A stretch of DNA of 7,708 nucleotides from Dehalococcoidia bacterium (GCA_030745955.1 JASLNQ010000100.1:1-7708); one strand, 5' to 3'; shown: positions 1 to 5,794, counted from the first letter of the stretch. Made by a program: numbers and translations. Notes: generated by a model from the letters alone, not told the origin.

Positions 1-29
1 TGGAGTGTGGTCGGATCGCCACAACTCCA
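1..29. other. Hairpin-forming sequence at left edge
   Basis: TGGAGT (1-6) and GTGG (7-10) pair with CCAC (19-22) and ACTCCA (24-29) across an 8-base loop, with A23 bulged: ten pairs in all. No T-run follows, so it is not a textbook intrinsic terminator. It may be the end of a transcript from the left or part of a larger structure cut by the window edge. The stem is seen directly; any role is inference. Confidence 0.4.
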
Positions 30-97
30 ATATCCCAAGACTGAAAGCGAAAGTGTCAATTATCCGCAGTTCCGGACCACTACCAATGGGTCAAACT

Positions 98-146
98 TCC
101 TAGAAGTCGTACTAAATCCTCAACGCTCCCGCAGCGCCTTCTAGGA
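98..146 (+). promoter_or_regulatory. Leader inverted repeat covering the putative RBS of the small ORF
   Basis: TCCTAGAAG (98-106) is perfectly complementary to CTTCTAGGA (138-146), 31 bases apart. A second small stem, CGCT (124-127) with AGCG (133-136), lies inside. The right arm contains the AGGA that would serve as Shine-Dalgarno sequence for the start codons at 153 (TTG) or 159 (ATG). If transcribed, the fold would hide that site, as in translational attenuators. A dyad for a DNA-binding protein is an alternative. It matches no riboswitch class that I recognise. Confidence 0.35.
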
Positions 147-158
147 TAGATTTTGGAT

Positions 159-374
159 ATGGCAGCTGAAATCCTCAGATTCTCGACCGATAAGGATTCT
201 CCCGTGACGCGGACCGGCATGAACATTGCAGGCGAACTACTCGAAGCCCTCGGCGAACTGGCGGCTGCCCAGGAACGCGGGAGCACGAGCGAATCACTGG
301 TCACCCTCGGTCGGACTGTCGATGCCGCCGTCCGTCGACTGAACGAGTTCGTCGACCTCGACCACGCTGCCTGA
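159..374 (+). CDS. Small protein of unknown function (about 71 aa)
   Basis: I do not recognise this protein. It is acidic, with no predicted signal peptide, membrane segment or cysteine. Its middle (AGELLEALGELAAAQERG) and C-terminal part (VDAAVRRLNEFVDL) look like two amphipathic helices, so a small helical, possibly dimerising, cytosolic protein is likely. Third codon positions are G/C-rich as in the arg genes, which argues for real coding. The start is uncertain. ATG at 159 is used here. TTG at 153 lies a better 5 bases from AGGAT (143-147) and would add two residues. GTG at 204, 7 bases after AAGGA (192-196), would give about 56 residues. The gene stands 193 bases or more in front of argJ and has no clear functional tie to it. 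It could also be the last gene of an upstream unit. Confidence 0.5.
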   Translation: MAAEILRFSTDKDSPVTRTGMNIAGELLEALGELAAAQERGSTSESLVTLGRTVDAAVRRLNEFVDLDHAA

Positions 375-413
375 TTCACCTACGAATCACCGAGCCTGCT
401 GCTGATATACTCC

Positions 414-430
414 CAGTTCGATTTGAACTG
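414..430. promoter_or_regulatory. Perfect dyad upstream of argJ (operator candidate)
   Basis: CAGTTC (414-419) and GAACTG (425-430) form a perfect 6-bp inverted repeat around GATTT. There is no T-run, so it is not a good terminator for the small ORF. It lies in the only sizeable gap upstream of argJ, where an arginine-responsive operator would be expected. It does not match the E. coli ARG-box consensus closely. Function is inference. Confidence 0.3.
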
Positions 431-460
431 CCGTATTCCTCAGAATTAACCGGAGTTTAG

Positions 461-475
461 CGCGGGACAACCGCG
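461..475 (+). other. Short GC hairpin in argJ leader
   Basis: CGCGG (461-465) pairs with CCGCG (471-475) around the loop GACAA. It lies about 100 bases before argJ, after the dyad at 414-430. The rest of the gap 375-567 shows no convincing sigma70 promoter. TATACT at 406-411 resembles a -10 box but has no matching -35 box at the usual distance. Confidence 0.25.
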
Positions 476-567
476 TTTCACAACGGTTCCAGCATCCTGT
501 CTCCGTGCGGTGTTTCCAGTCGGATATCTCGGTAATCACACACGCAGCAGGGTAAATTCACGCCCAC

Positions 568-1821
568 GTGACCAATTGGGCAACCCAGGCCAACACTGTC
601 ATGACACTCCCTATTTCCTCAGTGCCCAACGGCACCGTCACCTCCGCCACGGGTTTTTCCGCCGGTGGTGTTTTCGCAGGGATCAAAACCCCCGGGGTCG
701 ACAAACTCGATCTCGGGCTCCTGATCTCGGATCAGCCGTGCGCAGTCGCCGGGACCTTCTCGCAAAACAGCGTGATCTCTCCCACCGTCACGCTTACCCG
801 CGAACGCGTCGGTCTGGATAAGCGGGCGAGGGCGGTGGTCGTCAACAGCGGCTGTGCGAACACGTCGGTCGGGCCGCAGGGCCTTATCGACGCCGGAGAA
901 ATGACCGAACTCGCCGCTACTCAGCTCGGTATCACGGCCGAAGAGACCCTCGTCGCATCGACCGGCGTAATCGGCGTTGAAATCCCGATGGCCCTCATGC
1001 GCGAGTTCATCCCCCAGGTCGAAGTTACCGAAACCGGCGGCAATGAGTTTGCACGCGCAATCCTCACCACCGACGGGCGCACGAAAGAAATCGCCGTTTC
1101 GTTCGAGGTCGACGGAGTGACCCACACGGTCGGTGGCGTTTCCAAGGGTTCGGGAATGATTCACCCGAACATGGCTACCATGCTCGCCTTCACCTCCACC
1201 GATGCGAATGTCGACCCGGCCTTCTTACAAGAAACCCTCTCTGCCGCAGTGAAGCTGAGCTTCAACCAGATCGATGTCGATGGCGACCAGAGCACCAACG
1301 ACACGGTGCTGCTGATGGCGAACGGAGCGGCGGGCGGCCCGGTGATTTCGGGCGGTGATGCGGCCTCCGACGCCTTCGCCGAGGCGGTACAACAGGTTTG
1401 CCGTCACCTGGCCGTCGAGATCGCCCGCGACGGCGAGGGGGCAACCAAGCTCATAGAAGTCACGGTCGAGGGCGCCCAGTCCGACGACGACGCCCTGCTT
1501 GCCTCGCGTGATTGCGCTGCGTCGCTCCTGGTCAAAACCGCGGTGTACGGCCGTGATCCCAACTGGGGCAGAATTTTCATGGCGGTCGGCAAATCTCAAA
1601 TCCCGCTCGACGAATCGAAGATTGATGTCTACGTCAACGACATCCAGATCGTGGCCGAAGGCGAGGCGATCGCCTACAACATCCAGAGCGTGGTCAGCGC
1701 CCTCGGTGAGGCCGAGGTGCGGCTTCGAGTGGCCCTCAACATTGGCGATGGCTACGGACGGGCCTGGGGTTGCGACCTCACCGAAGAGTACGTCGTCTTC
1801 AATTCGGCCTACACAACGTAG
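568..1821 (+). CDS. argJ: Bifunctional glutamate N-acetyltransferase / ornithine acetyltransferase ArgJ
   Basis: ArgJ moves the acetyl group from N-acetylornithine to glutamate, giving ornithine and N-acetylglutamate. In many bacteria it also makes N-acetylglutamate from acetyl-CoA. It is cytosolic and closes the cyclic arginine pathway. Family motifs are clear: GFSAGGVFAGIK near residues 30-40, VVNSGCAN (91-98), the oxyanion Thr-Gly in ASTGVIG (132-133), and KGSGMIHPNMATMLAF, which holds the self-cleavage site Ala203|Thr204. Thr204 (codon 1177-1179) becomes the N-terminal nucleophile of the beta chain. DPNWGRIFMAVG and AWGCDLTEEYV are also typical. Counting from GTG at 568 the protein has 417 residues. 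ATG at 601 would give 406, nearer the usual length, and is at least as likely; neither has a convincing Shine-Dalgarno sequence. The gene leads the argJ-argB-plsY-argD run. Confidence 0.95.
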   Translation: MTNWATQANTVMTLPISSVPNGTVTSATGFSAGGVFAGIKTPGVDKLDLGLLISDQPCAVAGTFSQNSVISPTVTLTRERVGLDKRARAVVVNSGCANTSVGPQGLIDAGEMTELAATQLGITAEETLVASTGVIGVEIPMALMREFIPQVEVTETGGNEFARAILTTDGRTKEIAVSFEVDGVTHTVGGVSKGSGMIHPNMATMLAFTSTDANVDPAFLQETLSAAVKLSFNQIDVDGDQSTNDTVLLMANGAAGGPVISGGDAASDAFAEAVQQVCRHLAVEIARDGEGATKLIEVTVEGAQSDDDALLASRDCAASLLVKTAVYGRDPNWGRIFMAVGKSQIPLDESKIDVYVNDIQIVAEGEAIAYNIQSVVSALGEAEVRLRVALNIGDGYGRAWGCDLTEEYVVFNSAYTT

Positions 1822-1858
1822 TCGTCAGCAAGGGACATCGCTGTGACAGGCCATTCCA

Positions 1859-1903
1859 GGGGCGGGCAGTTGCCAATTAACCCGCTCCCCAAACTTTATT
1901 TTG
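1859..1903 (+). terminator. Weak terminator or attenuator-like hairpin between argJ and argB
   Basis: GGGGCGGG (1859-1866) pairs with CCCG (1881-1884) and CCCC (1887-1890), with a two-base CT bulge and a 14-base loop. The stem is followed by a T-rich stretch (ACTTTATTTTG). That is the layout of an intrinsic terminator, though the large loop and interrupted T-run make it weak. Between two same-pathway genes 101 bases apart it could reduce read-through or stabilise the argJ message end. The pairing is seen; the role is inferred. Confidence 0.35.
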
Positions 1904-1922
1904 AATCCAAGTTGGTGCACTG

Positions 1923-2744
1923 ATGACCAACCCAGACCCGCGCGACCCGCGTTCGAACGATCCCGCCGGAAAGAAAATAGTCGTCAAGATCGGCGGCAGC
2001 ACACTCGGCGAGGGCGACAGCACGGTCCCCGACATCATCGAATTGTGGAACCTCGGCGCAAGGCCGATAGTCGTACACGGCGGCGGCAAGGTCATAACCG
2101 ACTGGGTCGCCAGACAGGGGATCCAGCCCGAGTTCGTACGTGGACTAAGGCGCACCGACGGAGCAACCCTCGATGTCGCAGTGGCAGTGCTTGCAGGTCT
2201 TGTGAACTCGCAGATAGTCGCTGAATTCCAGGCGGCCGGGGCCAGCGCGGTCGGCATCTCGGGCGTTTCGGGCGGCCTGCTCCAGGCGGAGGTGCTCGAC
2301 CCCGACCTCGGCTATGTCGGCAAGATCATCAAGGCGAACGCCGCGCCCATCGACGCCGTGCTCGATTCGGGCAGCATCCCGATAATCGCTCCCACCGCGC
2401 TCCACCTCTACCCGGCCGATTCGGGTGAAGACCGCATCCTGAACGTCAATGCCGATACGTCGGCAGGGCACATCGCAAAGGCCGTCAGGGCCGATCAACT
2501 GGTGTTCCAGACCGATGTCGAGGGCGTGCTCGACGCCCGGAGGCGGCTTATACCCAGGATGACACGGGGGCAGGCGATGGACCTGATTGCCGGCGGGATC
2601 GCGGCCGGTGGAATGATCCCGAAAATTGAGGCCTGTGCCGATGCCGTGACTGTCGTCGGTTCCGGCCACATCATCGATGGTCGTGTTGCGGGGGCACTGC
2701 TAGCCTGCACACGCGGCGAAGACATCGGGACCCGGATCATTTGA
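1923..2744 (+). CDS. argB: Acetylglutamate kinase ArgB
   Basis: ArgB phosphorylates the gamma-carboxylate of N-acetylglutamate with ATP, the step that follows ArgJ. It belongs to the amino acid kinase family. Visible motifs are KIGGS with the phosphate-binding lysine K22, VHGGGK (51-56), the substrate-binding FVRGLRRT (71-78, arginine about 76), NVNADTSAG (174-182), TDVEGV (197-202) and GGMIPK, whose K234 corresponds to the second catalytic lysine. At 273 residues it has normal length, with a polar proline-rich extension of about 14 residues before the first strand. That extension looks too short to be the N-terminal helix of arginine-inhibited hexameric kinases, so feedback control by arginine cannot be predicted. 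The ATG at 1923 is the only start in this frame near the fold's beginning; no strong Shine-Dalgarno precedes it. A lysine-pathway (LysZ) role is unlikely given the argJ, argD, argG and argH neighbours. Confidence 0.95.
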   Translation: MTNPDPRDPRSNDPAGKKIVVKIGGSTLGEGDSTVPDIIELWNLGARPIVVHGGGKVITDWVARQGIQPEFVRGLRRTDGATLDVAVAVLAGLVNSQIVAEFQAAGASAVGISGVSGGLLQAEVLDPDLGYVGKIIKANAAPIDAVLDSGSIPIIAPTALHLYPADSGEDRILNVNADTSAGHIAKAVRADQLVFQTDVEGVLDARRRLIPRMTRGQAMDLIAGGIAAGGMIPKIEACADAVTVVGSGHIIDGRVAGALLACTRGEDIGTRII

Positions 2745-2785
2745 TCGCCAGTTCCTCCTTAGCGACAGAGAGAATTTGACCCGAC

Positions 2786-3361
2786 ATGGACACCACAGGT
2801 CACGTTCTTACGATGCTGGTCATCGGCTATCTGCTCGGGTCGATACCCTTTGCGCGCCTGTTCACGATGCGCTCAGGCGTCGACCTGTTCAGCACGGGCA
2901 CCGGCAACCCCGGCGCGGCCAACGTCTTTCGCAGGGTCGACAAACGGACTGGTATCGCGGTGTTCGCCGGCGATAGCCTGAAGGGCGCAATCCCCGTGGC
3001 GATTGCGTGGGCAATCGGTGCCCCGCAGGACCTGTGGATCGTCGCCGGGGCAGCTGCGGTCGTTGGCCACCTGTACCCGGTATTCAACCGGTTTCGCGGC
3101 GGTGCCGGGCTGGCGACGGGCGCCGGCGTTGTCGTCGCACTGATCCCGCTGGCCAGTCTCGTAGGTGTCCCATTCGGCGGGCTCGTCCTCTGGAAGTTCA
3201 AGAGCAGCGGGCATTCCGCGGCTGCCGGACTAGTGGTAATCCTGGCCCTGGCTTTCCCGTTCGGTTCGGAGTTGCCAGCTGTTGCAGGATCATCGGTCCT
3301 GGCCGCCATCCTCTTCGCCAAGGCCGCTGCCCGCGGGTGGCGACCCGGCCGCAGGGTCTGA
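2786..3361 (+). CDS. plsY: PlsY-family glycerol-3-phosphate acyltransferase, divergent
   Basis: PlsY is an integral membrane enzyme that transfers an acyl group from acyl-phosphate to glycerol-3-phosphate, giving lysophosphatidate, the first step of phospholipid synthesis. This 191-residue protein has several hydrophobic segments (about 8-24, 56-78, 85-98, 108-136 and 146-180). It has motif 1 GYLLGSIPFARLF (14-26), motif 2 GTGNPGAANVFRR (38-50), GDSLKGAIPV (62-71) and GHLYPVF (94-100). Motif 3, usually GGKGVAT, reads GGAGLAT (105-111), so the lysine is replaced by Ala107. The usual C-terminal RHxxNIxRL motif is absent; the protein ends in a basic stretch, ARGWRPGRRV. It may be a divergent or altered-function paralogue. 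It starts 41 bases after argB and is probably co-transcribed with it. The family is clear, the activity less so. Confidence 0.82.
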   Translation: MDTTGHVLTMLVIGYLLGSIPFARLFTMRSGVDLFSTGTGNPGAANVFRRVDKRTGIAVFAGDSLKGAIPVAIAWAIGAPQDLWIVAGAAAVVGHLYPVFNRFRGGAGLATGAGVVVALIPLASLVGVPFGGLVLWKFKSSGHSAAAGLVVILALAFPFGSELPAVAGSSVLAAILFAKAAARGWRPGRRV

Positions 3362-3369
3362 CAGACCCT
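3353..3369 (+). terminator. Hairpin across the plsY stop codon
   Basis: AGGGTCT (3353-3359) and AGACCCT (3363-3369) form a perfect 7-bp stem with the three-base loop GAC. The TGA stop (3359-3361) lies in the stem and loop. The following sequence is C-rich, with no T-run, so an intrinsic terminator is doubtful. It could be an mRNA end-protecting hairpin or a weak terminator that separates plsY from argD. Confidence 0.3.
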
Positions 3370-3536
3370 CTTCCAACCCCCCAAGTCCCGAAGCGCTGCG
3401 ATATAGTTTTCGTTCTGCCGGGCGTACAGGACGTCCCGCAGTTGCCGTTTCGTGGTTTGGCTAACGGTATTGGCGATTGATACTCGCCGTGCCGGTTGCC
3501 AGGAAAACAAAGCGGACCGTTCGTGATTGGAAACCT

Positions 3537-3547
3537 GGGACTGTCCC
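3537..3547. promoter_or_regulatory. Palindrome upstream of argD
   Basis: GGGAC-T-GTCCC is a perfect 5+5 palindrome 41 bases before the chosen argD start. The 227-base gap 3362-3588 also holds GGCGA/TCGCC (3472-3476 and 3484-3488) and a TATAGT (3402-3407) with no good -35 partner. The gap is large for an operon interior and suggests separate control of argD, but no promoter can be called with confidence. Confidence 0.25.
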
Positions 3548-3588
3548 GCATCGTCGACGGGGGTTCCGACAGAAATACGAGAATAAAA

Positions 3589-4791
3589 ATGACCAGCTCG
3601 GCTGACTACAAAGACCTCGAATCCAGGTACTACATGCAGGTGGTGAACCGCATGCCACCCGTGCTGGTGCGAGGTGAGGGCTCCCGAGTTTTCGACAACG
3701 ACGGCAAGAGCTACCTCGACTTCACCGCGGGCTGGGCCGTGCTCAACCTTGGACACAGCCACCCGGCGGTTACCGAGGCGATTCGGGACCAGGCCGGCAA
3801 GATCCTGCAGATGTCGAACCTGTTTTTCACGACGCCCCAGCTGCCGCTGGCCCAGATCATCGTCGACAACTCGGCGGTCGACCGCGTCTTCTTCTGCAAC
3901 TCGGGCGCCGAGGCGAACGAGGGTGCCTGCAAGGTCGCCCGCAAGTGGGGCAAGCTCAACCTCGACGGGGCGTACGAGATTATCACCGCCCTCGATTCGT
4001 TCCACGGCCGCACACAGGCCATGATGGCCGCCACGGGCCAGCCGGCCTACCAGGAAAACTGGAAGCCGCTGATGCCCGGTTTCGTGAACGTCCCCTACAA
4101 CGACGTCGATGCCATCAAGGACGCTTACGTCGAAGGCAAGACGTGTGCCGTGCTGCTCGAACCTGTGCAGGGCGAAGGCGGGGTGAATATCCCGAGTGCC
4201 AACTACCTGAAGGACGTGATGGACTTCTGCCACGAGAAGAACATCCTGTTCATGCTCGATGAAGTCCAGACCGGCATGGGCCGGATCGGAACCCTCTTCG
4301 GCTACCAACAGTTCCCGGGGGTTGAGCCCGACGTGATGACCCTGGCGAAGGCGCTGGGGGCGGGTGCGCCGCTGGGGGCGTTTACGACCAAGGAGTTCTG
4401 CTCGGTACTCCAACCCGGTGACCACGGCTCGACGTTTGGCGGAAACGCCCTCACGACCGCAGCAGGTTCGGCCGCCGCGAAAGTGATCGTCGAAGAAGAT
4501 ATCCCGGCGATGGCGGAAGAAACAGGCGCTTACTTCCGGGGCAAGCTCAAGGCACTGGGCGAGAAGCACGACTTCATCACCGGAGTGCGTGGAATGGGCC
4601 TCCTGATCGCCGTAGAGATGTCGAAGGAGATTTCCGGTGCGACAGTGGCGGCATGCCTTCCTGAGGGCCTGCTCCTGAACGCAGTGCGACCCAACATGCT
4701 CCGCTTTATGCCGCCCCTGAACGTGACCCGCGACGAAATCGATGAAGCGGTCGCCATCCTCGACAGGGTGCTGGAAGAGACCGGCGCGTAG
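3589..4791 (+). CDS. argD: Acetylornithine aminotransferase ArgD (PLP-dependent)
   Basis: ArgD transaminates N-acetylglutamate-5-semialdehyde with glutamate to give N-acetylornithine, the substrate of ArgJ. In many bacteria it also serves the succinyl-DAP step of lysine synthesis. It is a cytosolic class III, fold-type I aminotransferase that normally works as a dimer. Seen in order: FTAGWAVLNLGHSHP (45-59), the phosphate-binding NSGAEAN (104-110), FHGRT (138-142), EPVQGEGG (191-198), LDEVQTGMGR (223-232) with the PLP-ring aspartate D224, TLAKALG with the Schiff-base lysine K254 (codon 4348-4350), and HGSTFGGN (279-286). Length is 400 residues, normal for the family. The frame is open back to a TTG at 3496, but the extra 31 residues do not resemble ArgD N-termini, so ATG at 3589 is preferred. 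Only a weak GAGAA lies upstream. The gene ends before a strong hairpin. Confidence 0.95.
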   Translation: MTSSADYKDLESRYYMQVVNRMPPVLVRGEGSRVFDNDGKSYLDFTAGWAVLNLGHSHPAVTEAIRDQAGKILQMSNLFFTTPQLPLAQIIVDNSAVDRVFFCNSGAEANEGACKVARKWGKLNLDGAYEIITALDSFHGRTQAMMAATGQPAYQENWKPLMPGFVNVPYNDVDAIKDAYVEGKTCAVLLEPVQGEGGVNIPSANYLKDVMDFCHEKNILFMLDEVQTGMGRIGTLFGYQQFPGVEPDVMTLAKALGAGAPLGAFTTKEFCSVLQPGDHGSTFGGNALTTAAGSAAAKVIVEEDIPAMAEETGAYFRGKLKALGEKHDFITGVRGMGLLIAVEMSKEISGATVAACLPEGLLLNAVRPNMLRFMPPLNVTRDEIDEAVAILDRVLEETGA

Positions 4792-4827
4792 ATAGTTACA
4801 CCGCAGGCTCGCAATCGCTCGTAAACC

Positions 4828-4861
4828 ATCAGCCCCGATCGGTATTTCGATCGGGGCTGAT
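4828..4861. terminator. Strong hairpin between convergent argD and flavin reductase
   Basis: The arm ATCAGCCCCGATCG (4828-4841) is perfectly complementary to CGATCGGGGCTGAT (4848-4861) across the loop GTATTT: a 14-bp stem without mismatch. It stands 37 bases after the argD stop and 45 bases beyond the stop of the opposing gene, so it can serve as a shared two-way terminator. A real T-run is missing on both sides, so it may act with Rho or as a 3'-end stabiliser. Confidence 0.7.
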
Positions 4862-4905
4862 TACGTACTGATAGCGAACGCTTCCTCATAAGCCGCCGGG
4901 CTTGG

Positions 4906-5490
4906 TTAGTCCCCAAGAGCTGCCCGCGTTAGCACCTCCCTGTCGATGTGTACCGCATGCTCTGCACCTGCGTAGCGGTCTTCACCCAGGTACACGATCG
5001 GAGACACGCGCTCCAGGTCCAGCATCCCGTCGTCGGCAAAAAACGAATCCTCCCACTGGACCGCGACGATCCTGGCGACGAAAAGATCGTGGTCTCCGAA
5101 CGTGTGCTGCGCTTCTACTCGGCATTCGTACGAGGCAAAGGCGGTTTCCAGAATGGGCGCTGCGACCTGCGAGCCGGGGCTGGCCGCTATGTCGAAAGCA
5201 TCGAACTTGTCCACGTCGCTCCCGCTGCAACCGGCCACCAGCGCCACGAGGTCACCCCGGTCGACGGGCATGAAGTTGACGACGAATTCACCCGATTCCA
5301 CCAGCAGTCCGTGGGTAAAGCGCTTCGGGGAGATCGAGACAACGTAGTACGGGGGATCCCGTGAGACGGCCGTATGCCAGGCGACCGCCATGGCGTTATC
5401 GCGCCCGTTGGCGTGGCTCGTTACGATCGTCGCACCCGCAGGGTAGTGGAAATAGAACGGATCAACGTCCGGCTTGACTCTCTTGGCCAT
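4906..5490 (-). CDS. Flavin reductase-like / FMN-binding split-barrel family protein
   Basis: This family binds FMN in a split beta-barrel, usually as a dimer. Members are NAD(P)H:flavin oxidoreductases, reductase partners of two-component monooxygenases, or flavoredoxins. The 194-residue protein shows the typical order: YPAGATIVTS (16-25), NAMAVAWHTAVSRDPPYYVVSISPKRFTH (32-60) forming the flavin-binding core, ESGEFVVNF (65-73), GDHDLFVARIVAV (132-144) and SPIVYLGEDRYAG (163-175). The ATG at 5490 is chosen because GGAGG (5497-5501 on this strand) lies exactly six bases upstream, the best ribosome binding site in the window. The frame is open to 5556 but the added residues are not family-like. 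No monooxygenase gene adjoins it, so substrate and partner are unknown. It is convergent to argD and divergent from argG, and is probably its own transcription unit interrupting the arginine genes. Confidence 0.88.
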   Translation of the reverse strand: MAKRVKPDVDPFYFHYPAGATIVTSHANGRDNAMAVAWHTAVSRDPPYYVVSISPKRFTHGLLVESGEFVVNFMPVDRGDLVALVAGCSGSDVDKFDAFDIAASPGSQVAAPILETAFASYECRVEAQHTFGDHDLFVARIVAVQWEDSFFADDGMLDLERVSPIVYLGEDRYAGAEHAVHIDREVLTRAALGD

Positions 5491-5511
5491 CACACACCTC
5501 CATCGCCCGGA

Positions 5512-5517
5512 AGTATA
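5512..5517 (-). promoter_or_regulatory. Candidate -10 box for the flavin reductase gene
   Basis: Read on the - strand this is TATACT, five of six matches to TATAAT. It would start transcription near 5505, just before the GGAGG, giving a very short leader. The -35 position at 17-bp spacing (5535-5540) reads ACCGGT, no match to TTGACA, and falls inside the palindrome at 5532-5543. That arrangement suits a regulated promoter. Motif seen; use inferred. Confidence 0.4.
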
Positions 5518-5530
5518 GCCACGAACCAGT

Positions 5531-5563
5531 CCACACCGGTGTGCCCCCTGCCACACCGGTGCG
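5531..5563. promoter_or_regulatory. Tandem palindromic operator-like sites
   Basis: CCACACCGGTG occurs twice, at 5531-5541 and 5551-5561, exactly 20 bases apart, about two helical turns. The first copy extends to the perfect 12-bp palindrome CACACCGGTGTG (5532-5543); the second is CACACCGGTGCG (5552-5563), one base off. Two sites on the same DNA face, overlapping the -35 region of the candidate flavin reductase promoter, suggest binding of a dimeric regulator. No regulator gene is in the window. Confidence 0.5.
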
Positions 5564-5689
5564 AAAGCACGCTCGCAGAGCTGCCCTCTCCTTGCCCAGA
5601 TGCGCTTCGCACGCCCGGTGACCAGCCCTGGTGTGCCCCGCGGAGCTCGCGCGATCGCCCAAGCACTCCGAGTGCGCCCGGCGATATAC
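5564..5689. other. Rest of the divergent intergenic region, with small repeats
   Basis: The 304-base gap 5491-5794 holds no convincing gene. Beyond the tandem palindrome it carries ACCAG-CC-CTGGT (5621-5632), a second GGTGTGCCCC (5630-5639, same as 5538-5547) and GCACT-CCG-AGTGC (5663-5675). The two short open frames read on - from 5662 and 5705 show no family resemblance. Two divergent promoters and their control sites are the likely content. Confidence 0.35.
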
Positions 5690-5718
5690 GTGACATCCTT
5701 CCCAACTAGCGAGAGAAT
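5690..5718 (+). promoter_or_regulatory. Candidate sigma70-type promoter for argG
   Basis: GTGACA (5690-5695, five of six to TTGACA) and GAGAAT (5713-5718, four of six to TATAAT) are separated by 17 bases. Transcription would begin near 5725, leaving a leader of about 70 bases that is A-rich just before the start codon. This is the best-spaced pair seen in front of argG, though the -10 box is weak. Confidence 0.35.
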
Positions 5719-5794
5719 GGTTTAGCTGCTTTTCGCGACCGCCGCATCGCAGAACAACTCACTCAGCCCAACCAAGAAAGAAACGAACTCAGAA

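Noticed and set aside
1..60. tRNA or other structured RNA gene at left edge
   Set aside because: The hairpin lacks a T-loop GGTTCGANNCC pattern or CCA end, and no cloverleaf can be drawn.
80..379. 99-codon frame on - strand opposite the small ORF
   Set aside because: Ser/Arg-rich translation without family motifs; the + strand frame has the better codon pattern and ribosome binding sites.
510..821. Arginine-rich frame starting at GTG 510 as an arginine leader peptide
   Set aside because: Four arginines fall in residues 12-20, which invites the idea of attenuation, but the frame has no stop before argJ and runs deep into it in another phase, with no Shine-Dalgarno sequence. Arg-rich shadows are common in this composition.
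619..1164. 181-codon frame on - strand inside argJ
   Set aside because: Fully contained in a gene with strong motif support; shadow frame.
3496..3588. N-terminal extension of argD from TTG 3496
   Set aside because: The extra 31 residues do not resemble ArgD, TTG is a poor start, and the ATG at 3589 gives the normal 400-residue length.
2827..4569. 580-codon open frame on the - strand opposite plsY and argD
   Set aside because: It lies opposite two clear genes and the plsY-argD gap, its translation is rich in His/Arg/Gly without any family motif, and long antisense frames are expected from G/C-rich third positions.
5491..5556. N-terminal extension of the flavin reductase to 5556
   Set aside because: GGAGG at 5497-5501 fits the ATG at 5490 exactly; the extension residues are not family-like and cover the promoter candidate.
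5531..5563. CRISPR-like repeat
   Set aside because: Only two 11-base copies with a 9-base gap; far too short for repeat-spacer units, and no cas genes are present.
5651..5658. GCGATCGC, as in the cyanobacterial HIP1 repeat
   Set aside because: One copy in a GC-rich gap is expected by chance, and the proteins do not look cyanobacterial.
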